A DNA stretch of 61,075 bases. Origin: Neoroseomonas oryzicola. Its GTDB lineage: Bacteria > Pseudomonadota > Alphaproteobacteria > Acetobacterales > Acetobacteraceae. The translations under genes were made by a program, and so were the position numbers. The DNA is taken from the NCBI RefSeq assembly GCF_012163135.1, contig NZ_JAAVUP010000014.1, positions 1 through 61,075 of the forward strand, written 5' to 3'. The notes below the pieces were generated by a model. It did no database searches and had not been told where the DNA came from. It worked only from the letters and a program-made list of their open reading frames with translations. Of this stretch, positions 35,747 to 44,404 are shown in pieces (the stretch's first letter is position 1; each line of letters begins with the position of its first letter).

Positions 35747-36358
35747 ATGACGACCGAGACCTGGCTCGCCTTCGTCGCCGCCACCGCGGTGATGCTGGCG
35801 ATCCCCGGCCCGACCATCCTGCTGGTGATCGGGCAATCGCTCGGGGCCGGGCGGCGGGCGGCGCTGCCGCTCGTCGCCGGCGTCGCGCTGGGGGACCTGA
35901 CGGCGATGACGCTGTCGCTGGCGGGCCTCGGCGCGCTGCTCGCGGCATCGGCGACGCTGTTCACGGTGCTGAAGCTCGGCGGCGCGGCCTATCTGGTGTG
36001 GCTCGGCGTGAAGTTGTGGCGCGCGCCGGTGGCGGAGGAAGCCCAGCCGCCGGTCTCGGCGCGGCGGGCGTTCCGCGACGCCTACGTGGTCACGGCGCTC
36101 AACCCGAAATCCATCGCTTTCTTTGTCGCCTTCGTGCCGCTCTTCGTCGATGCGGGCAGCCCCTTCCTGCCGCAGGCGGTGGTGCTGGTGGCGACCTTCG
36201 TGACGCTCGCGGCCGTAAACGCCGGAATCTACGCGCTTCTTGCGGCGCGGCTGTCGGGCGCGGTGGCGCGTCCGGCGGTCCGTCGCGCCTTCAACCGGAC
36301 CGGCGGGACCCTGCTGGTGGGCGCTGGCGTGGCCACCGCGGCGATGCAAAGGGCCTGA
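35747..36358 (+). CDS. LysE/RhtB-family amino-acid exporter
   Basis: The 203-residue membrane protein has six hydrophobic segments and the LysE family signature near the start (AIPGPTILLVIGQSLGAGRRA), plus ALNPKSIAFFVAFVPLF. RhtB-type proteins export homoserine, homoserine lactone, threonine or similar amino acids. Coupling to metZ, with only 2 bases between the genes, suggests export of a methionine-pathway intermediate such as homoserine, under the same SAM-II control. That is inference; LysE paralogues have broad substrates. Confidence 0.87.
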   Translation: MTTETWLAFVAATAVMLAIPGPTILLVIGQSLGAGRRAALPLVAGVALGDLTAMTLSLAGLGALLAASATLFTVLKLGGAAYLVWLGVKLWRAPVAEEAQPPVSARRAFRDAYVVTALNPKSIAFFVAFVPLFVDAGSPFLPQAVVLVATFVTLAAVNAGIYALLAARLSGAVARPAVRRAFNRTGGTLLVGAGVATAAMQRA

Positions 36359-36440
36359 TTCGGCGCGTTCACGAGGTTGTCAGCCTGTGGACAAGTCACC
36401 CCATCCGGGTCTTCAAATATAGCCGGGAGCGGCTTGGGGC

Positions 36441-36854
36441 ATGGCCAGGAAGGACGAATTCACCGCGACGACGCGCGACATCCGGGTGTCGGTCCGCGCC
36501 TTCTACCTGGCGGACCAGTCCGAGCCGGATCGCGGCCAGTTCGTCTGGGCCTATCGCGTCGAGATCGCAAATGTCGGCCGCGAGACCGTGCAGCTGATGC
36601 GTCGCACCTGGCACATCACCGACGGGCTCGGCCGCACCCAGACCGTGCACGGCGCGGGCGTGATCGGCGAACAGCCGGTGCTCGAGCCCGGCGGGCGCTT
36701 CGAATACACCTCGGGCACGCCGCTCGCGACCGCATCGGGCTTCATGCACGGCGCCTACCACATGGTGGTGACCGACAGCGGCGAATCCTTCGACGTGGCG
36801 ATCCCGGCCTTCAGCCTCGACAGCCCGCACCAGCCCTCGGGGCGGGTTCACTGA
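36441..36854 (+). CDS. apaG: ApaG protein
   Basis: The 137-residue protein is ApaG, a fibronectin-III/DUF525 beta-sandwich. It shows the conserved FVWAYRVEIANVG, RRTWHITDGLG, GVIGEQPVLEPGGRFEYTSG and PLATASGFMHGAYHM segments. ApaG is associated with divalent cation (Co2+/Mg2+) resistance and diadenosine tetraphosphate levels, but its biochemistry is uncertain. It stands alone between the lysE and folE genes, with 82 and 117 bases on either side. No unusual features. Confidence 0.94.
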   Translation: MARKDEFTATTRDIRVSVRAFYLADQSEPDRGQFVWAYRVEIANVGRETVQLMRRTWHITDGLGRTQTVHGAGVIGEQPVLEPGGRFEYTSGTPLATASGFMHGAYHMVVTDSGESFDVAIPAFSLDSPHQPSGRVH

Positions 36855-36971
36855 CGCCGCACGGGTTGCGGAGTCGCGGCACCCTCCCATCTGCATCCCA
36901 GACGATGCGTCCGTGACGCGACCGCCGGCCTTCCCCGGCGAATGCGCCCCGTCCATGGAAAGACCGAGCCC

Positions 36972-37613
36972 GTGAACATCCAACTCCCCTCCGCCCCCGG
37001 CACGGATGACAAGGCAACCAGCCTCGCGCGCCCGACCCAGGACGAAGCCGAGGCCGCGATCCGCACCCTGCTGCTCTGGGCGGGGGATGACCCCAACCGC
37101 GAAGGGCTTCTCGACACGCCGAAGCGCGTCGCCAAGGCCTATCGCGAATGGTTCTGCGGCTATGAGGACGACCCCGTCGAGCTCCTCGCCCGTTCCTTCG
37201 AGGAGGTCGAGGGCTATGACGAGATGGTCGTGCTGCGCGACATCCGGCTCGAGAGCATGTGCGAGCACCACATGTGCCCGATCATCGGCAAGGCGCATGT
37301 CGCCTACCTGCCGAACGGGCGCGTGGTCGGCATCAGCAAGCTCGCCCGCGTGGTCGAGGCCTACGGCAAGCGCCTGCAGATCCAGGAGAAGATGACGGCG
37401 CAGATCGCCAACACCCTGAACGACGTGCTGAAGCCCAAGGGCGTCGCGGTGGTGATCGAGGCGGTGCACCAGTGCATGACCACGCGCGGCGTCCACAAGA
37501 CGGGCGTGTCGATGGTCACGTCGCGCATGCTCGGCGCCTTCCGCGACGATGCCTCCACGCGGCGCGAGTTCATGGCGATGATCCAGGGCACCCGCGGCGC
37601 CGGCGAAGGCTGA
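36972..37613 (+). CDS. folE: GTP cyclohydrolase I
   Basis: FolE converts GTP to dihydroneopterin triphosphate, the first step of folate synthesis. The zinc ligands C97 and H100 (in [11 protein letters not shown]) and C168 (in VHQCMTTRG) keep the same spacing as in the E. coli enzyme. The GTP-site segments [15 protein letters not shown] and [13 protein letters not shown] are intact. I prefer GTG 36972, which has GGAAAGA 8 bases upstream, giving 213 residues. ATG 36942 would add 10 residues but has no ribosome-binding site. A clean terminator follows. Confidence 0.95.
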   Translation: MNIQLPSAPGTDDKATSLARPTQDEAEAAIRTLLLWAGDDPNREGLLDTPKRVAKAYREWFCGYEDDPVELLARSFEEVEGYDEMVVLRDIRLESMCEHHMCPIIGKAHVAYLPNGRVVGISKLARVVEAYGKRLQIQEKMTAQIANTLNDVLKPKGVAVVIEAVHQCMTTRGVHKTGVSMVTSRMLGAFRDDASTRREFMAMIQGTRGAGEG

Positions 37614-37630
37614 GCGACGCAACGGGGCAG

Positions 37631-37660
37631 GGGCCCGGCCAGGCGCCGGGCCCTTTTTCT
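37631..37660 (+). terminator. Rho-independent terminator after folE
   Basis: GGGCCCGGC (37631-37639) pairs perfectly with GCCGGGCCC (37645-37653) around a 5-base loop and is followed at once by TTTTTCTT. It is the only textbook intrinsic terminator in the window. Confidence 0.92.
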
Positions 37661-37671
37661 TGACGCCAGAA

Positions 37672-37691
37672 TGTAAAGTGTGCACTTTACA
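37672..37691. promoter_or_regulatory. Palindromic operator at the XRE regulator start
   Basis: TGTAAAGTG-TG-CACTTTACA is a perfect 9-bp inverted repeat. It ends 3 bases before the preferred GTG start at 37695 and contains the alternative GTG at 37680. A TTGACG at 37660-37665 may be its -35. Such a site at the start of a helix-turn-helix gene usually mediates autorepression. Confidence 0.6.
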
Positions 37692-37694
37692 CTT

Positions 37695-38054
37695 GTGAGC
37701 GACGATCCCGACCTCGGCCCCCGCCTGCGCCGTGCCCGCCTCGCCCGCGCGGCCGGGGATGCGCGCGGCTACTCGGTCCGCGCCGTGGCCGGCCGGCTCG
37801 GCGTCTCGGCGACCTATCTCTCGCTGGTCGAGCGTGGCGCGCAGCGGCCAACCGAGGCCTTCCTGCGCGCCATCGCCGCCGATCTCGGGCTGGAGGCCGA
37901 GGCGCTGCTTCCGCTTGCCGGCCGGGTGGCCGAGGACGTCACCGCCGCGCTGCTCGCCCGCCCCGCCCTGGCCGAGGCCGTCCGCGCCCTGCGCGACCTG
38001 CCGGAGCCCGAGCTTCGCCGCACCATCCGCCGCATCCGCGACGGCGACTGGTAA
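37695..38054 (+). CDS. XRE-family helix-turn-helix regulator
   Basis: The 119-residue protein has an XRE DNA-binding domain at about residues 25-68 (GYSVRAVAGRLGVSATYLSLVERG, then RPTEAFLRAIAADLGL) and a short C-terminal tail rich in Arg/Glu/Leu. No Shine-Dalgarno sequence precedes GTG 37695 or the alternative GTG 37680, so the message may be leaderless. A perfect palindrome abuts the start, suggesting autoregulation. The next gene, for an unrecognised 339-residue protein, begins 19 bases downstream; the two look like a regulator-effector pair. Confidence 0.82.
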   Translation: MSDDPDLGPRLRRARLARAAGDARGYSVRAVAGRLGVSATYLSLVERGAQRPTEAFLRAIAADLGLEAEALLPLAGRVAEDVTAALLARPALAEAVRALRDLPEPELRRTIRRIRDGDW

Positions 38055-38073
38055 GACCCGGAAGGACACCGCC

Positions 38074-39093
38074 ATGGCCCTCGGCCTCGACCGCGACGCG
38101 CTCCTCTTCGAGTTTCCCGACATCCACCGCGACGCCGTGCTGCGCGTCGAGTTCCAGCGCACCCTGCGCGTGCCCGACGACGGGAAGCGGCACCGCCTGC
38201 CGCCCGGCTTCGGCCGCTTCCCGCTGCGCGCGGTGGACGACCTCGACCCGGCGCGCGTGCCGCCGGATTGGATCAAGCGCGGGGGCGTCGCCATGCCGAT
38301 GTGGCAGGCCGAGGCCTGCTGGCTGAACTTCTCCTCCCCCAACGGCTACCCCTTCCTGCTCAAGGTCGCGGCGGGGAAGGTGAACGCGGTGAACGGCAAG
38401 CCCTGGGACAACGCCCCCGACTTCGCCGACCAGGATTTTGTCGAGGTGCCCGGCCAGCCCTGGCTCGACGGCTTCTGCGTGTCCAAGGGCGTGGTGCGCC
38501 AGTTCGTCGCCATGCCCCTCGGCGCCGGCTACACGGCCGAGGAACAGGTCACCGGCAAGGCCGAGCATGGCGGCGTGCAACTGCTCGCCCACCCGATCAA
38601 GGCGGCGATCTGGGAGGAACGCCGCGCGGCGCGGGAGGCCGCGATCCGCCCGGTCCCGTTCGACGCGCTCGCGATGCCGCTCCCCCCGCCCGCGGCCGCC
38701 CCGGCCATGGCGATGGGCCTGGCCCCTGGCGGGTCCATCGTTCAGGAGATCGCCAGGCCCCGTGAGAAGCGCGACGCCTGGGACCTCTCGGTCCGGTCGC
38801 GCTGCTTCGTGCACCTGGCGAACAGCCTCGCCTGGCGCGCCATCACCGGGGAGGCGCCGCCGACGGTCCCGCCCACCGCCGCGGACTATGCCCGCGCCGG
38901 CCTGCCCTGGTTCGAATGGTATGCCGATCAGCCCGCGAAGGAGGGATCCGGCATCGTCGCGGCGCTGAAATCCGTCTTCGCCCTCGGGGCGGAAAAGGGC
39001 GAGGCACCGCTGCCGGAAAACGAGGGCTTCGATCCGCCCGAGCCGATCCGCCTCGGCCCCGCGGCACGCGCGAGGCTGGACGGCGCCTGGTAG
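38074..39093 (+). CDS. Unrecognised 339-residue protein paired with an XRE regulator
   Basis: I do not recognise this family. The protein is soluble-looking, without signal peptide or membrane segment. Its central region looks highly constrained (WLNFSSPNGYPFLLKVAAGK, VNAVNGKPWD, VPGQPWLDGFCVSKG, RQFVAMPLGAGYTAEEQ, EHGGVQLLAHP). A proline/alanine linker at about 205-225 is followed by a second segment (DAWDLSVRSRCFVHLANSLAWRAITGE) and a variable tail. GGAAGGA precedes ATG 38074. It follows the XRE gene closely and its stop is directly abutted by the ridA stop on the other strand. It may be an enzyme or effector controlled by the XRE protein. Confidence 0.75.
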   Translation: MALGLDRDALLFEFPDIHRDAVLRVEFQRTLRVPDDGKRHRLPPGFGRFPLRAVDDLDPARVPPDWIKRGGVAMPMWQAEACWLNFSSPNGYPFLLKVAAGKVNAVNGKPWDNAPDFADQDFVEVPGQPWLDGFCVSKGVVRQFVAMPLGAGYTAEEQVTGKAEHGGVQLLAHPIKAAIWEERRAAREAAIRPVPFDALAMPLPPPAAAPAMAMGLAPGGSIVQEIARPREKRDAWDLSVRSRCFVHLANSLAWRAITGEAPPTVPPTAADYARAGLPWFEWYADQPAKEGSGIVAALKSVFALGAEKGEAPLPENEGFDPPEPIRLGPAARARLDGAW

Positions 39094-39483
39094 TCAGGCG
39101 ACCGCCTCGGCCTCCACCTCGACCTTGAAGGCCGGGCTGGCGAGCGCGGCGACGACCAGCAGCGTGCTGGTCGCCGCATGGCCGCCCATGAAGGCGTCGC
39201 GCTTGCCCCGCCAGGCGCTGATCAGCGCCGTGTCGGTGAGGAAGACCGTCATCTTCACGATGTTCGCGGGCGCCATGCCATGGGCCGCCAGGATCGCGCC
39301 GAGATTGGCCAGCGCCTGGTCGATCTGCGCGACCGGATCGGCCACCGGCGTGCCGTCCGGCGCCACGCCCACCTGGCCCGAGATCACCAGCCGCTTCCCC
39401 TCGCCCTCGATCAGTGCGGCCTGGGAATAGCGGGAGGCCGGCTTCGGCGCCCCGTCGGGGTTCGAGAAGGTCACGCGGGCCAT
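39094..39483 (-). CDS. RidA/YjgF-family protein
   Basis: The 129-residue protein is a RidA-family member (ISGQVGVAPDGTPVADPVAQIDQALANL, NIVKMTVFLTD, TLLVVAALASPAFKVEVEAEA). RidA enzymes hydrolyse reactive enamine/imine intermediates made by PLP enzymes. The canonical arginine that binds substrate in the C-terminal segment (usually PxxxVExxAVA with an R before it) is not clear here, so it may belong to a sub-group with another substrate. It lies at the end of an hslO-lipoprotein-ridA run on the minus strand. Confidence 0.88.
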   Translation of the reverse strand: MARVTFSNPDGAPKPASRYSQAALIEGEGKRLVISGQVGVAPDGTPVADPVAQIDQALANLGAILAAHGMAPANIVKMTVFLTDTALISAWRGKRDAFMGGHAATSTLLVVAALASPAFKVEVEAEAVA

Positions 39484-39497
39484 GGCAGCGGTCTCCG

Positions 39498-40154
39498 TCA
39501 GGTGGCGGGGGCAGGCACGATGGTGGGCACGGGCTCGCCGGGCGTGGCAGGCGCGCCTTCGGCGGGCGGCGCGGCGCCCGGCGTCTCGGGCGCGCGCAGC
39601 AGGGATCGCAGGTTCCGCCGCACCTGGAACTCGAATTCCACGTTCAGCGCGTCGCCCGCCGCGCGGACGATCGATTCCGCCGACCGCGCGCGCTCGACCT
39701 GGTTTGATGCGGCGGCGACCAGGCCGCGGCGGGCCTCGGCATCCACGAAGCCGACCTGGGATCCATCCTCGCCGAGGATCTCGAGCCGGCAGCGCATGAT
39801 GCAGGACAGGCGCTCGCTCGCCGCGCTGAACATCCCGCCCGAGGAGACCTCCCGCGTCAGCGTCGCGATCTGGATGCGGAAGCGCGCGGAGCCAGGGCCG
39901 CCGGCGGCCTGCAGCCGGTCCTGGGCCATGGTGCGGATCACGTCGGCGGGGACCAGCGGCACGGGCGGCATGGTGCGCGTCGCATTCGGTTCGGTCGCGC
40001 CCGCCACCTCGATCCGTCCCACCGCGAGCCGCAGCGGCAGCAGGTGGCTGTACGAAGGCGGGCCGGCGGGCGGGGGCGGCGGCTCCTCCGGCGTCCCGCC
40101 GCAGGCGGCAAGGCCGAGGGAGGTGGCGATGGCGGCGCGGCGGGACAGCGCCAC
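39498..40154 (-). CDS. Putative lipoprotein of unknown function
   Basis: The 218-residue protein has a short lipoprotein signal (MALSRRAAIATSLGLAAC, lipobox LAAC with C18), a proline-rich linker (about 22-33) and a globular domain. Segments such as LRLAVGRIEVAG and RFRIQIATLTREV suggest an alpha/beta fold like the transport-associated auxiliary lipoproteins. The C-terminal 30 residues are low-complexity Pro/Ala/Glu. It starts 4 bases after hslO ends and is surely co-transcribed with it. No closer family can be named. Confidence 0.75.
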   Translation of the reverse strand: MALSRRAAIATSLGLAACGGTPEEPPPPPAGPPSYSHLLPLRLAVGRIEVAGATEPNATRTMPPVPLVPADVIRTMAQDRLQAAGGPGSARFRIQIATLTREVSSGGMFSAASERLSCIMRCRLEILGEDGSQVGFVDAEARRGLVAAASNQVERARSAESIVRAAGDALNVEFEFQVRRNLRSLLRAPETPGAAPPAEGAPATPGEPVPTIVPAPAT

Positions 40155-40158
40155 GGGC

Positions 40159-41130
40159 CTAGCGCTCCGCGCCGGGCAGCTCGGCCCGGTCGAAGCGGAA
40201 GCCCAGGTTGCAGAACTCGCAGGTCATGGTGATGGTCCCGTCCTCCGCCATGTGGTCGAGGTCCTCCGCGCTGAAGCCGCCCAGCACGCCCGCGAGCTTC
40301 GCGCGCGAACAGCGGCAGCCGTAGGAGAGCGCGCGGGCGCGGTCGAGCGCCAGCCCCTCCAGTCCGAACAGCCGGTGCAGCAGCCTTTCGCCGGGCAGGG
40401 CGTCGTCGAGCAGTTCGGCATCGGTCAACGTCCCGGCGAGGGCGAGGGCGGTGCGCCAGGCATCGTCCTGCGCCTCGGCGTCGAGCTCGGCGCCGATGCC
40501 GCCCGCACCTGCCACGCGCTCGAGGATCAGCGCGGCGGCACGCCAGCCGGCCTCGGTCTTCGCGCAGGCCAGGTGCACATGGGTCGCGAGCTGTTCCGAT
40601 GTGCGGAAATAGGTCCCGGTCATCTCGGTCAGGCTCTCGCCCTCGATGGCGACGATGCCCTGGTAGCGGTCCATGTCCGGACCCTGGTCGCAGGTGAAGG
40701 CCAGGTAGCCCTGGCCGAGCAGCGCCGCGGCCGAGGGTTCCGCCCCGTCGCCCAGCAGCGGCGCGAGCTTGTCCGGGTTCGGCCGCGCATAGCCGCGCAG
40801 CGCGCCGCCATCGGTGCAATCCGCGAGCAGCATGGGCACCGCCCCGTCCCCCTTGGCCTGCAGGCTGAAGGAGCCACGGAACTTCAGCGCCGCGGCGAGC
40901 CCTGCCGTCAGCGCCAACGCCTGCCCGGCGAGCGTGGTGACCACCGGCGGGTAGTCGTGGCGGGACAGCAGCGCCTCGGCCAGCGCGCCGAGGCGCACCA
41001 GCCGCCCGCGCACCGGCTTGTCGCGCAGATGGAAGGGCTGCACGCCGCGCGCGACCACGATGTCGGGCACGGGCGGGCGGTCATGGTTGAGGAAGTCGGG
41101 CGTGGCGGAGGGATCGGTAGGACTGGACAC
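40159..41130 (-). CDS. hslO: Redox-regulated chaperone Hsp33
   Basis: The 323-residue protein is Hsp33, a holdase activated by oxidation and unfolding. The C-terminal zinc switch is complete: CXC at C272/C274 (YGCRCSRAK) and CXXC at C304/C307 (CEFCNLGF). The core has GALAEALLSRHDYPPVV and the GYLAFTCDQGPDMDRYQGIV strand. The N-terminal extension of about 20 residues is ordinary for alphaproteobacterial members. It heads a likely operon with a lipoprotein gene and ridA. Confidence 0.94.
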   Translation of the reverse strand: MSSPTDPSATPDFLNHDRPPVPDIVVARGVQPFHLRDKPVRGRLVRLGALAEALLSRHDYPPVVTTLAGQALALTAGLAAALKFRGSFSLQAKGDGAVPMLLADCTDGGALRGYARPNPDKLAPLLGDGAEPSAAALLGQGYLAFTCDQGPDMDRYQGIVAIEGESLTEMTGTYFRTSEQLATHVHLACAKTEAGWRAAALILERVAGAGGIGAELDAEAQDDAWRTALALAGTLTDAELLDDALPGERLLHRLFGLEGLALDRARALSYGCRCSRAKLAGVLGGFSAEDLDHMAEDGTITMTCEFCNLGFRFDRAELPGAER

Positions 41131-41165
41131 GGGTGGGCCTGGATGTTCAGGCCCCTAGATAGTGT

Positions 41166-41197
41166 CCCCCGGCCGCCGCGTCCAAGACGCCCGGGGG
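41166..41197. terminator. Hairpin between argF and hslO
   Basis: CCCCCGG (41166-41172) pairs with CCGGGGG (41191-41197), and inside it GCGTC (41178-41182) pairs with GACGC (41186-41190), leaving a 5-base bulge. It lies 10 bases beyond the argF stop. There is no U-tract, so termination efficiency is uncertain. Confidence 0.4.
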
Positions 41198-41207
41198 CTT
41201 GCGGGCC

Positions 41208-42158
41208 TCAGCCGCCGGCGAGCGACCAGAGCAGCACGCCCTTCTGGGCATGCAGGCGGTTCTCCGCCTCGTCGAATACCACCGACTGGGGGCCGTCCAT
41301 CACCTCGTCGGTGATCTCCTCCCCGCGATGGGCGGGCAGGCAGTGCATGACGATCGCATCCGGCGCCGCGTGCTTCAGCAGCGCGGCGTTGAGCTGGTAG
41401 GGCGCGAGCAGGTTGTGCCGCGCCGGGCCCTTGCCGTCGCGCTCGTCCGCCATCGAGACCCAGGTGTCGGTGACGACGCAGCGCGCGCCCTTCACCGCTT
41501 CCTCGGGGTCGGTCGTCAGCTCGATCCTGGCGCCCTGCGCGCGCGCCCAGTCGATCAGCGCGGCGGGCGGGGCCAGTTCCGGCGGGGTCGCGATGCGCAG
41601 GATGAAGCCGAAGCGCGCCGCGGCCTGGATGAAGGATTGCGCGACGTTGTTGCCGTCCCCGGTCCAGGCGACGACCTGGCCGGCGATCGGGCCGCGATGC
41701 TCCTCGAAGGTCATCACGTCGGCCATGATCTGGCAGGGATGCGAGACGTCGGTCAGCCCGTTGATCACCGGGACGGTCGCGTATGCGGCCATCTCGCGGA
41801 TCTTGGTGACGTCGTCGGTGCGCATCATGATCGCGTCGACGTAGCGGGACAGGACGCGCGCCGTGTCCTTCGGCGTCTCCCCGCGGCCGAGCTGCATGTC
41901 CTTGGACGACAGCACCACCACCTCGCCGCCCAACTGGCGGATGCCCACCTCGAAGGAGACGCGGGTGCGGGTGGACGGCTTCTCGAAGATCAGCGCCACG
42001 GTCTTGCCGGCGAGGGGACGGTCCGTGACCTCCCCCCGCTTGGCCTTTTCCGCGAGGTCGAGCATCCGCCGCAGCGTCGGCGCGTCGACGTCCATGATCT
42101 CGAGGAAGTGGCGGGGGGCGCTCGGCCCCCCGCTGATCGGCTTCAGCACAGCACTCAC
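41208..42158 (-). CDS. argF: Ornithine carbamoyltransferase
   Basis: The 316-residue enzyme joins carbamoyl phosphate to ornithine, giving citrulline in arginine synthesis. The carbamoyl-phosphate loop STRTR (62-66), the HPCQ motif (140-143) and the HCLP motif (272-275) are intact, with [10 protein letters not shown] typical of anabolic OTCases. It starts at GTG 42158, whose last bases overlap the argD stop in GTGA, so translation is coupled to argD. This argD-argF order is common in Alphaproteobacteria. Confidence 0.95.
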   Translation of the reverse strand: MSAVLKPISGGPSAPRHFLEIMDVDAPTLRRMLDLAEKAKRGEVTDRPLAGKTVALIFEKPSTRTRVSFEVGIRQLGGEVVVLSSKDMQLGRGETPKDTARVLSRYVDAIMMRTDDVTKIREMAAYATVPVINGLTDVSHPCQIMADVMTFEEHRGPIAGQVVAWTGDGNNVAQSFIQAAARFGFILRIATPPELAPPAALIDWARAQGARIELTTDPEEAVKGARCVVTDTWVSMADERDGKGPARHNLLAPYQLNAALLKHAAPDAIVMHCLPAHRGEEITDEVMDGPQSVVFDEAENRLHAQKGVLLWSLAGG

Positions 42159-43357
42159 TTCGCCGCCACCTTGGCGGTGGACGGCGTCATGCGGCGGCAG
42201 GCGCGGTCGAGCAGCTCGACCGCCTCGTCCGCCTCGGCCTCGGTGATGATGAGCGGCGGCGCCAGGCGCAGCACGTTCATCCCCGCCGCGACGGTGAGCA
42301 GGCCCTCGGCGACCGCGGCACCCTGCATGTCGCCGTTGGAGACCTCGGGCTTCAGCTTCAGGCCGCAGAGCAGGCCGCGGCCGCGCACGGCCTCGACCAC
42401 GCTCGGGTGCTTCGCGACGAGGCCTTCCAGCCCGCGCCACAGATGCGCCGAGACGCGCTGCACGCCCTCGAGGAAGCCCGGCGCCAGGATGACGTCGAGC
42501 ACCGCGTTGCCCGCCGCGCAGGCGAGCGGGTTGCCGCCATAGGTCGAGCCATGCGTCCCCGGCTTGAGGAACTGCGCGACCTTCTCCTTGGCGAGGACGG
42601 CGCCGAGAGGGAAGCCGCCGGCGATGCCCTTGGCGGCCGACATGACGTCCGGCTCGATCCCGGCCCACTGGTGGGCCCAGAGCTTGCCGGTGCGCCCCAT
42701 GCCGGACTGCACCTCATCGAGCGCCATCAGCAGCCCGTACTCGTCGCAGACCGCGCGGATCTCCTGGAGGAACCGGTCGGAGCAGGGGCGCACGCCGCCC
42801 TCGCCCTGCACCGGCTCGATCATGATCCCCGCGGTCTTGCCGCTGATGGCCGATCGCAGCGCGTTCATGTTGTCGAAGGGCACGTGCTGGAAGCCTTCGA
42901 CCGGCGGGCCGAAGCCGGCGAGGTACTTCTCGTTCCCGGTGGCCGCGAGCGTCGCCAGCGTGCGCCCGTGGAAGGCGCCCTCGAAGCAGATGATCTCGTA
43001 GCGCTCGGGGTGGCCGGTTTCCGCGTGATACTTGCGGACGGCCTTGATCATGCCCTCGTTCGCCTCGGCGCCCGAATTGCCGAAGAAGACGCTGTCGGCG
43101 AAGGAATTGGCGACATGGCGCGCGGCCAGCCGCTCGGCCTCGGGGATGCGATAGAGGTTGGAGACGTGCATCACCCGGCCCGCCTGCTCGGCGATCGCCT
43201 TCGTCAGGTGGGGGTTGCCGTGGCCGATGCTGCTGGTCGCGATGCCAGCGCCGAAATCCAGGAATCGTCGCCCATCGACCGTCCACAGCTGCGCGCCCTG
43301 GCCCCGCTCGAAAGCAAGGTCGGCACGGTTGTAGGTCGGCATCAGGGCGGGGATCAC
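42155..43357 (-). CDS. argD: Acetylornithine aminotransferase
   Basis: The 400-residue class III aminotransferase makes N-acetylornithine in arginine synthesis. PLP features are [27 protein letters not shown] with the PLP-binding aspartate, and K243 in [17 protein letters not shown] 43357 (first residues [10 protein letters not shown] when decoded as Met) is chosen, with GGAG 10 bases upstream. A GTG at 43366 lies too close to that site. The stop overlaps the argF start. Confidence 0.95.
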   Translation of the reverse strand: MIPALMPTYNRADLAFERGQGAQLWTVDGRRFLDFGAGIATSSIGHGNPHLTKAIAEQAGRVMHVSNLYRIPEAERLAARHVANSFADSVFFGNSGAEANEGMIKAVRKYHAETGHPERYEIICFEGAFHGRTLATLAATGNEKYLAGFGPPVEGFQHVPFDNMNALRSAISGKTAGIMIEPVQGEGGVRPCSDRFLQEIRAVCDEYGLLMALDEVQSGMGRTGKLWAHQWAGIEPDVMSAAKGIAGGFPLGAVLAKEKVAQFLKPGTHGSTYGGNPLACAAGNAVLDVILAPGFLEGVQRVSAHLWRGLEGLVAKHPSVVEAVRGRGLLCGLKLKPEVSNGDMQGAAVAEGLLTVAAGMNVLRLAPPLIITEAEADEAVELLDRACRRMTPSTAKVAAK

Positions 43358-43506
43358 TGAATCCACTCTCCGCGTGTTTCCCCCGCGCGGGCGAGCGCGA
43401 CCACCGCGATGCTGGCGCGGGGAAAGGGCGGAGAATGGCGCAAATGGCGCCGCTGAAAAAGGGGCAGGCGGCCAATACCGACCTGGGCGGCGACATATCA
43501 TGGTGT

Positions 43507-43561
43507 CCAGAGGCCTTTCGGCCTCTGGCGGGTGGGGTGAGGGGAGGGCGGCGCCCTCCCC
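43507..43561 (+). repeat. Double-hairpin intergenic repeat, copy A
   Basis: CCAGAGGCC (43507-43515) and GGCCTCTGG (43520-43528) form a perfect 9-bp stem with a TTTC loop. The spacer CGGGTGGGGTGA leads to a second perfect stem, GGGGAGGGC (43541-43549) with GCCCTCCCC (43553-43561), with a GGC loop. Two more copies flank the pbpC promoter region. It sits between argD and a small lipoprotein gene, just past the lipoprotein's stop. Confidence 0.8.
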
Positions 43562-43569
43562 GTCCGCCC

Positions 43570-43836
43570 CTACAGGTTGGGCGCCCCCGGATACCGCCGC
43601 GTCGGTGCCGGCGCGTCGACCGCGCGTTCCAGCGCCGTCCCGGACGGGTTGGCGCGTGTCCCGTCCGCCTGCTGCGGATAGGCGCCGGACATGTTGGTCC
43701 CGAGCGCCCGGTCGGTGGCGCGGCCGACGGCCGAACCCGGCGGGTCGCCATTCTGGCGGTCCGTCACGTCGCAGGCGGCGACGCCGCCCGCGACCAGCAG
43801 CGCCACCGCGGCGCGGGACAGGATGGATCGGGGCAT
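43570..43836 (-). CDS. Small putative lipoprotein
   Basis: The 88-residue protein has a clear lipoprotein signal (MPRSILSRAAVALLVAGGVAAC, lipobox VAAC with C22) and a short polar mature part rich in Asn, Gly, Asp and Pro (including GRATDRALGTNMSGAYP). Nothing else is recognisable. The reading frame starts near a good AGGAGAAC-like site read on the minus strand. It is flanked by repeat copy A downstream and the GlcG-like gene upstream, 61 bases away. Confidence 0.7.
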   Translation of the reverse strand: MPRSILSRAAVALLVAGGVAACDVTDRQNGDPPGSAVGRATDRALGTNMSGAYPQQADGTRANPSGTALERAVDAPAPTRRYPGAPNL

Positions 43837-43897
43837 CGTCGTTCTCCTTCGCGAACCGATGCCCGTTCAACGCCCTGCCCGGCGCGTGGTTTCCCGC

Positions 43898-44365
43898 TCA
43901 GGCGGGATCGCCGTGGTCGGCGCTGAGGCCCGCGGCCTCGATCCCGGCGATGCAGCATTCCTCGTCCTTGGGCGAGGCATCGCCGCTGATGCCCACGGCG
44001 CCGAGCAGCACGTTGTTCGCATCGCGCACCAGCACGCCGCCCTGCACCGGCACGGCACGGCCGCCCGTCAGGTCCGACAGCGCGTTGGTGAAGCCCGGCA
44101 CGGCCTGGGCCCGGCGGGCCAGTTCGCGCGTGCCGAAGCCCATGGCCAGCGCGCCGAAGGCCTTGCCGGTGGCGATCTCGGGCCGGAGGATCGAGGCGCC
44201 GTCCTCGCGCTTGGCGACCTTCAGCTGCCCGCCGGCGTCGAGCACGACGACGCAGAGCGGCAGCAGGCCGAGCGCGCGGCCCTTGGCCAGCGCGGCATCC
44301 GCGATCGTCTCGGCCTGGGCGAGGGTCAGGCCGTTGATGGCGGCGGGATGGGCGGGCTGGGGCAT
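43898..44365 (-). CDS. GlcG/HbpS-family protein
   Basis: The 155-residue protein belongs to the GlcG/HbpS (DUF336) family. The signature runs TLAQAETIADAALAKGR, VVVLDAGGQLKVAKREDG and the terminal GVLVRDANNVLLGAVGISGD with DEECCIAGI. HbpS is an extracellular haem-binding sensor in Streptomyces. Many members, including glycolate-operon GlcG, have unknown roles. No signal peptide is evident here, so it is likely cytoplasmic. It is not linked to glycolate genes. Confidence 0.83.
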   Translation of the reverse strand: MPQPAHPAAINGLTLAQAETIADAALAKGRALGLLPLCVVVLDAGGQLKVAKREDGASILRPEIATGKAFGALAMGFGTRELARRAQAVPGFTNALSDLTGGRAVPVQGGVLVRDANNVLLGAVGISGDASPKDEECCIAGIEAAGLSADHGDPA

Positions 44366-44404
44366 GGCGGTTCCTCCGTCGTGAAGCCGCCGGCGGATAG
44401 GCGG

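Noticed and set aside
36855..36971. Possible riboswitch before folE
   Set aside because: Only a weak short hairpin is seen and no conserved core of a known pterin, folate or preQ1 class.
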